Source: Phycisphaerae bacterium (GTDB lineage: Bacteria > Planctomycetota > Phycisphaerae > UBA1845 > Fen-1342). From it: a DNA stretch of 64,000 nt. A program made the translations under genes and the position numbers. The DNA lies in NCBI GenBank assembly GCA_017999985.1, contig JAGNKU010000007.1:1-64000 (forward strand), written 5' to 3'. Shown one piece after another: positions 44,151-52,482 of the stretch. The notes under the pieces are model-generated. The model had not been told where the DNA came from, searched no databases, and saw only the letters and a list, made by a program, of their open reading frames with translations. How positions within the stretch are numbered: position 1 is the stretch's first letter; every line of letters starts with the position of its first letter.

Positions 44151-45140
44151 TCACGATGCCGCAAGCAGGCGCTCCTCCAGCACCGCGCGCAGTTTCAGCA
44201 TGGCCTGGTTCTGGATCTGCCGGACGCGTTCCTTGCTGACGCCGAGCAGGTCGCCAACCTGGTCGAGCGTCTTACGCCGCTGGCCCGCTCTGACCGCTGG
44301 CTGGTCGAGCGAGAATCGGGCGCTCAGCACGCGCCGCTCGACGGTGCTCAGATCGGCGGAGTTCTCGAAGAGAATGCGCTTCAACTCGTCCACGCAGTCA
44401 AGTTCGATGCCTTCACGCCGGGTTTCGAGATAGTCGCTCCGTTCCATGGCCGGATCGTAGGGCGCCGGGAACTGTGCGCGATGACGCGCGGCCTTGGCGC
44501 CGGCGCGCGAGAAGCTTGCCAGGATCGCCCGACAGGCGTACGTGCTGAACTTGAAGCCGCGGCTCGCGTCAAACTTGTCCACGCACCGCAGCAGCGCGAG
44601 GTTGCCCTCGCTCACCAGCTCGCCGAGCTCGACGCCGTTGTTCCGCGAGCGCCGCGCCATCGCGAGCACCAGGGACGTGTTGGCCCGCACGATATCCGTG
44701 CGCAGCTCCTGAGCCAGACTGTCCCAGTGCAACAGCTCGCGCGCGGCCCGGCCACTCAGACGCTGCCCGCGATACCGCGTGAGCACCCGCATGACGCGCG
44801 CGCGGCAGTAATTGAACCGCAGGAACAGCCGCTGCTCCGCGGCGGCGGTCAGGACTTCGGTCCCAGGCGACGCGTCGGAACTCGTCACGCGCTCGCTGGC
44901 CTGGGAGGCTGACCGCGCATCGTCGACCGGCAAATCGCCCTCCGGCATCGTCGCACGACGGAAGCTCGGGTGGTACACGCATTCCACCGGTTCGGCCAGC
45001 CGCCGCTGCAGGTGTTCGATCTCGTCAAGTGAGAATCGCCGCAGGGCGCCGGTCGGCGGCAGCTTCGCGGTGGGATTGAGCTTGCGAACGACCGTGGTCG
45101 CGCGAGTCGCGAGTTTGGCCTTACTGATCGTTGGCTTCAT
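44151..45140 (-). CDS. Sigma-70 family RNA polymerase sigma factor, planctomycete type
   Basis: A 329-residue primary-like sigma factor. Region 1.2 is replaced by an unusual N-terminus with ECVYHPSF and EQRLFLRFNYCRARV. Region 2 includes ELVSEGNLALLRCVDKFDAS and RGFKFSTYACRAI (core binding and -10 recognition); regions 3-4 include LDQVGDLLGVSKERVRQIQN (helix-turn-helix). It lacks the full region 1.1 of RpoD, so it is probably an alternative (group 2/3-like) factor. It is preceded by an AT-rich leader with a perfect dyad. Confidence 0.87.
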   Translation of the reverse strand: MKPTISKAKLATRATTVVRKLNPTAKLPPTGALRRFSLDEIEHLQRRLAEPVECVYHPSFRRATMPEGDLPVDDARSASQASERVTSSDASPGTEVLTAAAEQRLFLRFNYCRARVMRVLTRYRGQRLSGRAARELLHWDSLAQELRTDIVRANTSLVLAMARRSRNNGVELGELVSEGNLALLRCVDKFDASRGFKFSTYACRAILASFSRAGAKAARHRAQFPAPYDPAMERSDYLETRREGIELDCVDELKRILFENSADLSTVERRVLSARFSLDQPAVRAGQRRKTLDQVGDLLGVSKERVRQIQNQAMLKLRAVLEERLLAAS

Positions 45141-45333
45141 AACTCACATCCGTTTCTGAATGTTCGTCCGCGACGCGCCCCGCACAGTCCGTTCGCTGGC
45201 ACGCCGCCGCGCCCGAAGGTTTACCGGCAACCTCAGTACGATCCGAACGGCCACCGGATCGGTGCTGAATCCCGGCGACCGCCGATTACCCGGGCCTTCG
45301 GCCCATCGACCGCGGTCCCGTCCGCAGCCGATG

Positions 45334-45352
45334 TGGTATCAATTAGATACCA
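45334..45352. promoter_or_regulatory. Perfect 7-bp dyad upstream of the sigma factor gene
   Basis: TGGTATC (45334-45340) and GATACCA (45346-45352) are exact inverted repeats around AATTA. Spacing (12-base centre-to-centre) and AT-rich surroundings fit a dimeric repressor or activator site controlling the sigma gene about 195 bp downstream. Confidence 0.5.
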
Positions 45353-45594
45353 TATAAAATGTAACGCCGATTTGTTCGCGATGCAAATCAAATAGAATGG
45401 TTTTTGTACCTTTTTTTAACTTGTTTTTTTACAATGATTTACAATCGGCTTCGTATCCGAAGACCGGTCAGGATCCCCCGGATTCTGAGTCGTGAACGAT
45501 CCCGGAGAGTCCGTTTCGTAAAGAGGCCACTCCGGCTGCGGCTCGTGTTGAGCGCGAGCTCGTGGGACCGCGAACGATCTCGGCGCGCCGAGCG

Positions 45595-45621
45595 TTGACC
45601 CGGCCGGTGCCCGCTTATAAT
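45595..45621 (+). promoter_or_regulatory. Promoter giving a probably leaderless transcript
   Basis: TTGACC (45595-45600, five of six) and a perfect TATAAT (45616-45621) are 15 bases apart. The ATG of the next gene is at 45628, six bases after the -10 box, so transcription would begin at or within the start codon. Confidence 0.5.
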
Positions 45622-45627
45622 CCCGCC

Positions 45628-46074
45628 ATGCGCCGACGGGAATGCACATTACTTGTGACGGTGGCCATCGGGATCGTGGGTGCGGCGCTGGGGACGCTGG
45701 GGTGTCGCGGAGACGCACGGCGCGCACAGTTGCGATCCACCAATCCGCTGGACCGGGCCGCGGCGATCGTGCGGGTGGCCGAAAGTGGCGATCTGCGCGC
45801 CGTGCACAAGCTCGTGGATCTGCTCGAGGACGAGGACAGCGCGGTGCGCATGTATGCGATCCTGGCACTGCGGCGGCTGTGCGGCCAGGACTTCGGCTAT
45901 CGGTATTTCGACAATGTGGGCACGCGGTCGAGCGCGGTGCGGCGCTGGCGTGACGGGCTGCGCGCCGGGAGCATCCAGGTGCACCCGGCCACGCAGCCAA
46001 GTGTGATCGCCGCCGACGCGGACCCGGCGCAGGGGCCGGCCGCTGGCGCCGCGACCGCGGAGGAGCCGCGCTGA
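45628..46074 (+). CDS. Small HEAT-repeat envelope protein, probable lipoprotein
   Basis: A 148-residue protein with a signal sequence (LLVTVAIGIVGAALGTLGC) ending at a cysteine, which suggests lipid modification although the lipobox TLGC is not ideal. The mature part has a HEAT/armadillo-like repeat: DRAAAIVRVAESGDLRAVHKL and DSAVRMYAILALRRLCG. The C-terminus is Ala/Pro-rich. ATG 45628 lies six bases behind a TATAAT box, leaving no room for a ribosome-binding site. Function unknown. Confidence 0.72.
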   Translation: MRRRECTLLVTVAIGIVGAALGTLGCRGDARRAQLRSTNPLDRAAAIVRVAESGDLRAVHKLVDLLEDEDSAVRMYAILALRRLCGQDFGYRYFDNVGTRSSAVRRWRDGLRAGSIQVHPATQPSVIAADADPAQGPAAGAATAEEPR

Positions 46075-46185
46075 GGGCCGGTCCGCTGCAGCGTGCGCCG
46101 GCGAGGGTGGCGAAACCGTCGCGGGTATGAGAGAATCGAGCGGGCGCGAGGCGAGCCGCCGCGTGGGACCTGAGCAGGCCGCGAC

Positions 46186-46536
46186 GTGAGCGACGAAACA
46201 CGAAGACTGGATGTGGAGGTTACCGCGGTTGACGGGGCGCAGGTGGTCCGCGTGCGCGGGGAGGTGGACCTGCAGACGGCGCCGCGGTTGCGTGAGCTGC
46301 TGCTGGCGAGCGCGAAGGGGCTGCGCGACGTGGTGCGCATCGACCTGTCGCAGGTGCCGTACATGGACTCATCCGGGGTGGGGACGATGGTGTTCGTCAA
46401 GCGTGCCATGGAGCGGGCCGGAGCGCGGGTGGTGCTCATCGGCCTGCAGCCCCGGGTGCGCAGCCTGTTCGAGATCACGCACCTCGACAAGTTCTTCACG
46501 ATCGTGAGCACGATCGATGAGGCGGCGGCGCCATGA
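46186..46536 (+). CDS. STAS-domain protein (MlaB-like/anti-sigma antagonist)
   Basis: A 116-residue single STAS domain. VVRIDLSQVPYMDSSGVGTMV holds the conserved DSSG with the phosphorylatable serine. The gene starts with GTG 46186 and overlaps the MlaE permease gene by four bases (ATGA). In Mla transporters a STAS protein, MlaB, binds the ATPase and supports the complex, so a role there is as likely as a role in sigma-factor control. Confidence 0.85.
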   Translation: MSDETRRLDVEVTAVDGAQVVRVRGEVDLQTAPRLRELLLASAKGLRDVVRIDLSQVPYMDSSGVGTMVFVKRAMERAGARVVLIGLQPRVRSLFEITHLDKFFTIVSTIDEAAAP

Positions 46537-47390
46537 ACAGCATCGCGGGGCGTCCACGAGTGCGGGGGCGGCGGACGTGGATCGAGGTTGTGGGAGCCAC
46601 GGTGCGCGGCGGCGTTCTCGCGCTGGGCGACGCCGCGATTTACGTCGGGGGGATCGTGCGCCTGCTGCTGGCGATCGGGCAGCGCGCGGTCCGGGCGCTG
46701 CGTGGCGGCGCCGACCGCATCCGGCTGGAAGCGCTGGTGCAGCAGGCCGTGCGCGTGGGGGTCCGCAGCATCCCGATCATCGTGCTGGTGCAGGTGTTCA
46801 TCGGCATCATTCTGGCGCTGAACATGGCGCCGACGCTGGCGCTGTACGGATCACTGGAGCGGGTGGCCGACATCGTGGCCATTGCCGTCTTTCGCGAGCT
46901 GGGCGCGCTGATCAGCGCGGTGATCCTGAGCGGCTTCGCGGGCGCGTCGATCGCGGCGGAACTGGGGGCGATGGTCGAGGGCGAGGAGATCAAGGCGCTG
47001 CGGGCACACGCGCTCGATCCGATTCGCTTCCTGGTCGTGCCGCGGGTGGTGGCAACGACAGTGATGCTGGTTGGCCTGACCGCGCTGGCCGACGTGGTCG
47101 GCGTCTTCGGCGGCTTTTTGACCGCGGTCTTCGTGCTGGACATCGCGCCGCAGACGTACATTGACGGCACGCGGGCCGCGCTGACGATGGGCGACTATTT
47201 CACCGGCCTGTTCAAATCGGGCGTCTTCGGGGCGATCATCGCCATGCTGGCGTGCTACGAAGGGCTGCACGTCACCGGCGGCGCCGAAGGCGTGGGCCGC
47301 GCGACGACCACGACCGTCGTGAAGAGCATCGTCTGCCTGATTGGAGCCGACTGCATCTTCACGGCCGTCTTCTACGTGCTGGGGTGGTGA
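46533..47390 (+). CDS. MlaE-family ABC transporter permease
   Basis: A 285-residue permease with five or six membrane segments. Characteristic are QVFIGIILALNMAPTL, FRELGALISAVILSGFAGASIAAELGAM and the EExxAL-type motif EGEEIKALRAHALDP. MlaE permeases move phospholipids between the membranes with an ATPase (MlaF) and an MCE protein (MlaD), neither of which is adjacent. The gene is coupled to the STAS gene in front and followed after one base by the RNase HII-like gene. Confidence 0.9.
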   Translation: MNSIAGRPRVRGRRTWIEVVGATVRGGVLALGDAAIYVGGIVRLLLAIGQRAVRALRGGADRIRLEALVQQAVRVGVRSIPIIVLVQVFIGIILALNMAPTLALYGSLERVADIVAIAVFRELGALISAVILSGFAGASIAAELGAMVEGEEIKALRAHALDPIRFLVVPRVVATTVMLVGLTALADVVGVFGGFLTAVFVLDIAPQTYIDGTRAALTMGDYFTGLFKSGVFGAIIAMLACYEGLHVTGGAEGVGRATTTTVVKSIVCLIGADCIFTAVFYVLGW

Positions 47391-47391
47391 C

Positions 47392-48351
47392 GTGCCGCTC
47401 GTGGTCGGTATCGATGAAGCCGGCTATGGACCGTTGCTCGGACCGCTGGTGATGGCGGCCACACTGTGGCGCGTCGCGCCGCGGCGCGTGGACGGCGACT
47501 ACTGGGACTGGCTGGCCACGGCCGTCACCCGGCGGGCGACGCGCGGCGAAGCCCGGCTTCCGGTCGGCGATTCGAAGGAGGTCTTCGCGCGCAAGCGGGG
47601 GATTGCCACGCTGGAACGGACGGTGCTGGCGTTTGCCCGCGCGGCGGGACTGCGCTGGGAGACTGTGGGCGAGTTTCTGGCGGAGCTGGGGTACGCCAGC
47701 CCGCCGCAGGCCGCGTTTCCGTGGTACGAAGACCTCGGGGCGCGCCTGCCGCGCGACCCGACGCGCTCGGCCTTCGAGGGCGCGGCGCGTCGTCTGACCC
47801 AGGCCATGACGGCGGCCGGCGTCGCCTGCTGCGGTCTGCACGCGGAGATCGTGACGGAGGACGCCTTCAACCGCCGGATCGCACAGACCCGCAACAAGGC
47901 GGCGGTGGTGGTCGAGGGCGTTTTGCGGCTGATCGCGTGGGCGGGGCGGTACTGCGGTGACCAGGATCTGTACGTGCGCGTCGATCGGCTCGGTGGCCGG
48001 GCCGACTATCGCGCGGTGCTGATGCACGCGTTTCCGGAGCGGCACGCGCACGTGCTGGCGGTCAGCGACGAATGCAGCCGATACCGGCTGGCGTCTGCCG
48101 TCAACGACTGGCACATCGAGTTCGCGGTGAGCGGCGAGCAGCGGCACCTGCCGATCGCGCTCGCGAGCATGCTGGCGAAGTACGTCCGCGAGGTGCTGAT
48201 GGAGCGGTTCAACGCGTACTGGCAGCGCGTGGCGCCGCAGGTGGCCGCGACGGCGGGGTACTACACGGACGCGCAGCGCTTCCTGGCCGAGATTGGCCCG
48301 CTCGCCGGGCCGCAGAACGTGCCGCTCGAGCGCTTCGTGCGGGCACGCTGA
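47392..48351 (+). CDS. Divergent RNase HII-like protein
   Basis: A 319-residue protein with the RNase H2-type start VVGIDEAGYGPLLGPLVMAA. The catalytic Asp and Glu are kept, but the GRG motif that recognises the RNA-DNA junction is GYG. A third acidic residue may be the Asp in YVRVDRLGGRADY, and the block ASMLAKYVREVLMERF matches the family's AKxxRDxxM with Glu for Asp. It is about 100 residues longer than RNase HII. Start GTG 47392, one base after the permease stop. It may cleave RNA in hybrids, but the changes leave activity open. Confidence 0.75.
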   Translation: MPLVVGIDEAGYGPLLGPLVMAATLWRVAPRRVDGDYWDWLATAVTRRATRGEARLPVGDSKEVFARKRGIATLERTVLAFARAAGLRWETVGEFLAELGYASPPQAAFPWYEDLGARLPRDPTRSAFEGAARRLTQAMTAAGVACCGLHAEIVTEDAFNRRIAQTRNKAAVVVEGVLRLIAWAGRYCGDQDLYVRVDRLGGRADYRAVLMHAFPERHAHVLAVSDECSRYRLASAVNDWHIEFAVSGEQRHLPIALASMLAKYVREVLMERFNAYWQRVAPQVAATAGYYTDAQRFLAEIGPLAGPQNVPLERFVRAR

Positions 48352-48373
48352 GCGCGGGAGCAACGGAGACGTC

Positions 48374-51300
48374 ATGGACCTTGCGTACACGGGTTGGCGC
48401 CACTTGGTTGTGGTGATCATGGTGGGGCTGATCGGGCTGGCGGCGCGACCGACGCGCGGCCAGTCACCCGACGCAGCCGCGGGGCGCGCGTGGGCGCCCG
48501 AAGTGCAGGCGGCGCTGGCGGCCTACCGCGCGGACGATCTCGCGACGGCCGCGCAGATCAGCCGGCAGGTGCTCACGCAGGCGCGGGACCCGGCGGCGCA
48601 GCGCGATGCGGCCGTCGTGCGCGCCATGACTCTCCTACGCATGCCGGCGCGGGCAGACCGCAACGAAGGACGGGCCCGCCTGGAGCAACTGGGCGCCGAG
48701 GATCCGACCCTGCGCGACGAGCCGGAGTGCAACCTGGCCTTCGGCATCGCGCTGGGCGCGCTGACCGAGACCGCTGACGCACTGGACGCGCTCGACCGGG
48801 CAGTGACGGGGTTCGCGGCGCGCGGGGAGTTGGCGCGCCAGGCCGCGGCGCTGGTAGCGCTGGCCGAAACCTGGGCGCAGCACAACGAATGGGAGCACAC
48901 GCTGCCGCGCTTCGGCGTACCCCGGCTGCCCGATCGCGACGCTGCGGACCAGGCGCGGCGCGCGCGGATCGCGGCGGCGCGCGCGGCGGCGGCGATCCTG
49001 CCGGGGCAGGCCGAGGCCGTGGACCGGATCGACGCGATCCTGGCGCAGTACCTGCTGGACTGCGGCGACCCGGACGGGACCGGGCGGGCGCTGCTGGAGC
49101 AGTTGAGCGGCCGGGATGCGTGGAACGCGGCGGCGGCGGACGCCGCTTGGCGCCTCGCGCAACACTGCGAGACGCTGGATCAATGGGCGGAGGCATTGGC
49201 CCTGTACGAAAGGCTGCGGCGGGACTGGCACGGCGAGCCCGCTCGCCGGGCCGAAGAGCGCATCGCGGACATCACGCGGCCGCAAATCCTGCTGCACGCT
49301 CCGGCGGCCGTGCGCAACGGGGAGCCGCTGCGCCCGCGCCTGCAGGTACGCGGCGTGCCCCGCGTGCAACTCGAATTGCGGCAGGTGGACGCGGAGGCAT
49401 GGTTGAACAGCGCCCGGACACGCCGGAGCGAAGCGCTGCTGCCGGAGTCCGGCTCGGTGCGGGTGGCGCGTGACGTGGAGACGAACGCGGAGGCCACGTA
49501 TGCGTGGTGGGATTCGGCGTTGACGGGGACGGAGCTGGCATGCAGCGCGGAGTCGGGTGCCTACGTGCTGCTGGCACGCGGGCGCGATGCTGCCGGGCGC
49601 GAAATCGTGGTGAAGCGCCTGGTGACCGTCAGCGATCTGCGGGTGGCCGCCTGCGTCGGTCCGCACACGGCGGTGCTGTGGGCGCCCGCGTCTGACGAAG
49701 CCGGCGCCGACGAGCCCGTGACGGCGCAATTCTGGATGGACCAGTCGTTCACGCCGACGGATGTACGCTTCGAGGGCGACGTGGCCCGGTTTGCGCTGCC
49801 GGCGGAGGCGCACGTGATGCGCGACAAGGGCTGGGTATGCCTGGTCCGGCGCGGCACACAGCTAGCGGTTTGCCGGGGCCGCGTGCCGGTGCCGGGCGCG
49901 GAGGGCACTCCGCGCATCGCGCTCCTGGCAGCGCCGCCCACGCCGGCGGTGGGAGCGTCACTGTACGTGGCCGGTCTGCTCTTTCCCGGCAATGAAGTGG
50001 GGGTACCGCTGCCGGCGGGCACGGCAATTGATCTGGAGGTGCGCGATGCGCTCGAGGCCGTGCAGCGACAGCAGCGTATCGATGCACTGGCGGGCGCGGC
50101 GCTCGCCGCGGAATTTCCGGTGACCGCGGACCTGGCCGCGAAACACCTGCGTGTGCTGCCGCGGCTGGTCGGGCAGAGCGTGGGCAACCTCTTCGGGCGC
50201 GCGACGGTCAGCATTCCGCCGCTGGAGCTGGCGCGTTTTCGCGTCCGCGTGGACATGCCCACCTGGCTGGCGGCGGACGCGGCCGTGCTCACCGGCGCCG
50301 TCGTCGGCGAATACCCGTGGGGCACAGCGACGTCGCAGGCGCCGGTCACGTGCGAGTTCCGCGCGCGACGCCTGCCGGACGCGGGCGAGAACAGCGCGCC
50401 GATGACCGGCGCATTCGCGGTGCGCGACGGGCGGCTGGACCTGGCCGGTCGCATGCCGTTCGAGGTGTCGCGCGCGGAATTCGGACTGCCGGAGGGACCG
50501 CTGGCGATCACCGTGACCGCCACGGTCCGGAGCTGGGATGGGCGCGAGGGCGTCGGCAAGGCGGAGGTGCTCGTGGCGGCGCAACGACGCCACGCGTGGC
50601 TGACGGTGGCGCCGGGGGACTGGACCGTCGGCAGCGAGATCCGGTTCAACGTCGGCTGGTTCGAGCCCGGCGGTGTGGCGGTCGCGCGCTTCCCGGAAGT
50701 GGTCGTGCAGCACGGCGGCGCGCCGGTCGCGCGACTACCGCTGCAGGCCACCGCCGGCGGACTGGTCAGCGCGCCGTGGCGGCCGTCCGCCCCCGGGGAC
50801 TACGCGGCCATCGCAACGCTGGCGGTGGTCGGCGACGAGCCGATCCCGCTGCAGACCACGTTCCGCGTCGGTGACGCCGCGACAGCCCAACCGAACAGCG
50901 GGACCGGTGTGCGGCTCGCGGCGCATTTTAGCCGGGTGGATGAAGACGCGGTGGTGCGCTTCACGCTTACTGGTGAGGCGGACTGCCCGCTGCTGGTGCT
51001 GCTGGCCGACAGCGAGCCCCATGCCGCCTGGAGTGTCGGCAAGCCGGGCCAGGCGGAGCACGCCGGGCACTTCCTGTTGCAGCGCGAACCGGCGTTGGGC
51101 TTGCGCACCGTACTGCTCGCCGCCCGCCCGAAGGGTTTTGAGATTCTCGCGGCACCTTACGTGGCGGCTGATCCGGAGCGCATGCTCCGCCTGGACCTCG
51201 CGGTTGCGTCGCCGGATGCCTGGCCCGGCACGTCCGCGGAGGTCACGGCCCGCTGCGCGGCGACGCCCGCGCCGCCGCCCGGGACGACGCTCATGGCGCG

Positions 51301-52474
51301 GCTGATCGCCGCAGAAGATGTCGGCTACGAGAACCGGCGTGTTGCCACCCGCGACGTGGACGACACCTGGGCGGACCTGGGCCTGTCCATCGTCGGCTCG
51401 GCGGGCGACACGGCGACGGTGGCAAAGCCCGATGACTTGCGGCCGGCGTTGGAGGCCGGCCTTGGCGCGCTCTGGCCCGCACTCACCGAAGGCGTGACGC
51501 TCTGGACCACCAGCGTCGAACTCGGCGAGGACGCTGCGACCACCCTGTCCGTGCCGCTGCCGGCGACGCCCGGGCTGTACAAGTTGATCGCCATGGCGCG
51601 GACACCGGCGGGGACGGTCGCAACCGCGCAGACTCTACTGGATGCGCGCCGCGGCGTGCGGCTGGCGCTGGATGTGCCGGCGCGCTTGACGCTCGGCGAC
51701 CGCTCGCAGGTGGCGGTGCTGGTCGAGAACGGCTACGCCGAGCCCGTCCACGTGCAGGTGCGCTGCACGAGCGACGGCGGGCTACATGCGGAGACGGCGC
51801 GCGTGGCGCTCGAAGGTCACGCCGCGCAGCCGGCGCCGGTAAACACGGCGGCGAGCGTCGAGCTGCCCGCCCTGGGCCGCGCGTGGCTCCATGTGGATGT
51901 GGAAGCCGCGCGGGCCGGCGTGGGCGAGGTCCAAGCGGAAGTCACGGCGCGCGAGCAGCGGCAGACCGCGCGCACGCCGTACGAGGTGCTTCCGGCAGAC
52001 GAGCCCCCCACGGAGGCGCGGCTGCGCATCCAGCGCACCATCATGCTCTGGGTACCCCCACCGGGGGCGGAACACGTGCACACCGCCGCGCATCCGCACT
52101 GGCGCTGGGTGCCGCTGGAGTCCACGGCGCGCCTGGTGCCCGGGCAGTCCCTCAAGGTCGTGGAGGAACTGGATGTCACGGCCCCGGAGGCGGAGCTGCT
52201 GTGGACGCAGCGCGTACCGCCGACATGCCACCCGGTGACCGGCGCAATGACCAAGCCGACGCAGATTGGCAGCCCACGACCGGACGTCACCGACGCGCTG
52301 GTGTTCGATGTGCCGGGCCTGAAGCCGGGGCGCAATCGGCACGAGTACTACCTCGTCGTGGTGCGGCCCGGAGCCTGCGTGCTGCCCGCACCGCAGTTAC
52401 AGCGCGGCACCGAGGTACTGAGCAGCACCGTGACGCCACCGGAGCTGTGGCTGGTCGCACCGGCGGAGCGTTGA
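48374..52474 (+). CDS. Large secreted macroglobulin-like protein with TPR N-terminus
   Basis: A 1366-residue exported protein: signal peptide (about 1-35), TPR-like helical repeats (to about residue 320), then a long series of beta-sandwich domains. The part around VTLWTTSVELGEDAATTLSVPLPATPGLYKL and RLTLGDRSQVAVLVENGYAE resembles the A2M and MG domains of bacterial alpha-2-macroglobulins. The C-terminus (LKPGRNRHEYYLVVVRPGACVLPAPQLQ) resembles their last MG domain. No CxEQ thioester motif and no helical thioester domain were found. ATG 48374 has GGAG 5 bases upstream. Role: probably envelope defence or protein binding, not covalent trapping. Confidence 0.7.
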   Translation: MDLAYTGWRHLVVVIMVGLIGLAARPTRGQSPDAAAGRAWAPEVQAALAAYRADDLATAAQISRQVLTQARDPAAQRDAAVVRAMTLLRMPARADRNEGRARLEQLGAEDPTLRDEPECNLAFGIALGALTETADALDALDRAVTGFAARGELARQAAALVALAETWAQHNEWEHTLPRFGVPRLPDRDAADQARRARIAAARAAAAILPGQAEAVDRIDAILAQYLLDCGDPDGTGRALLEQLSGRDAWNAAAADAAWRLAQHCETLDQWAEALALYERLRRDWHGEPARRAEERIADITRPQILLHAPAAVRNGEPLRPRLQVRGVPRVQLELRQVDAEAWLNSARTRRSEALLPESGSVRVARDVETNAEATYAWWDSALTGTELACSAESGAYVLLARGRDAAGREIVVKRLVTVSDLRVAACVGPHTAVLWAPASDEAGADEPVTAQFWMDQSFTPTDVRFEGDVARFALPAEAHVMRDKGWVCLVRRGTQLAVCRGRVPVPGAEGTPRIALLAAPPTPAVGASLYVAGLLFPGNEVGVPLPAGTAIDLEVRDALEAVQRQQRIDALAGAALAAEFPVTADLAAKHLRVLPRLVGQSVGNLFGRATVSIPPLELARFRVRVDMPTWLAADAAVLTGAVVGEYPWGTATSQAPVTCEFRARRLPDAGENSAPMTGAFAVRDGRLDLAGRMPFEVSRAEFGLPEGPLAITVTATVRSWDGREGVGKAEVLVAAQRRHAWLTVAPGDWTVGSEIRFNVGWFEPGGVAVARFPEVVVQHGGAPVARLPLQATAGGLVSAPWRPSAPGDYAAIATLAVVGDEPIPLQTTFRVGDAATAQPNSGTGVRLAAHFSRVDEDAVVRFTLTGEADCPLLVLLADSEPHAAWSVGKPGQAEHAGHFLLQREPALGLRTVLLAARPKGFEILAAPYVAADPERMLRLDLAVASPDAWPGTSAEVTARCAATPAPPPGTTLMARLIAAEDVGYENRRVATRDVDDTWADLGLSIVGSAGDTATVAKPDDLRPALEAGLGALWPALTEGVTLWTTSVELGEDAATTLSVPLPATPGLYKLIAMARTPAGTVATAQTLLDARRGVRLALDVPARLTLGDRSQVAVLVENGYAEPVHVQVRCTSDGGLHAETARVALEGHAAQPAPVNTAASVELPALGRAWLHVDVEAARAGVGEVQAEVTAREQRQTARTPYEVLPADEPPTEARLRIQRTIMLWVPPPGAEHVHTAAHPHWRWVPLESTARLVPGQSLKVVEELDVTAPEAELLWTQRVPPTCHPVTGAMTKPTQIGSPRPDVTDALVFDVPGLKPGRNRHEYYLVVVRPGACVLPAPQLQRGTEVLSSTVTPPELWLVAPAER

Positions 52475-52482
52475 GCGCGGCA

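Larger units (their letters stand above)
45141..45627. other. AT-rich divergent regulatory region
   Basis: About 490 bp between the sigma factor (minus) and the HEAT lipoprotein (plus). The stretch 45330-45450 is strongly AT-rich compared with the rest of the window, with runs of T and A. It includes the dyad at 45334-45352. I see no protein-like frame. The region presumably carries promoters in both directions and perhaps an autoregulatory site. Confidence 0.55.
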
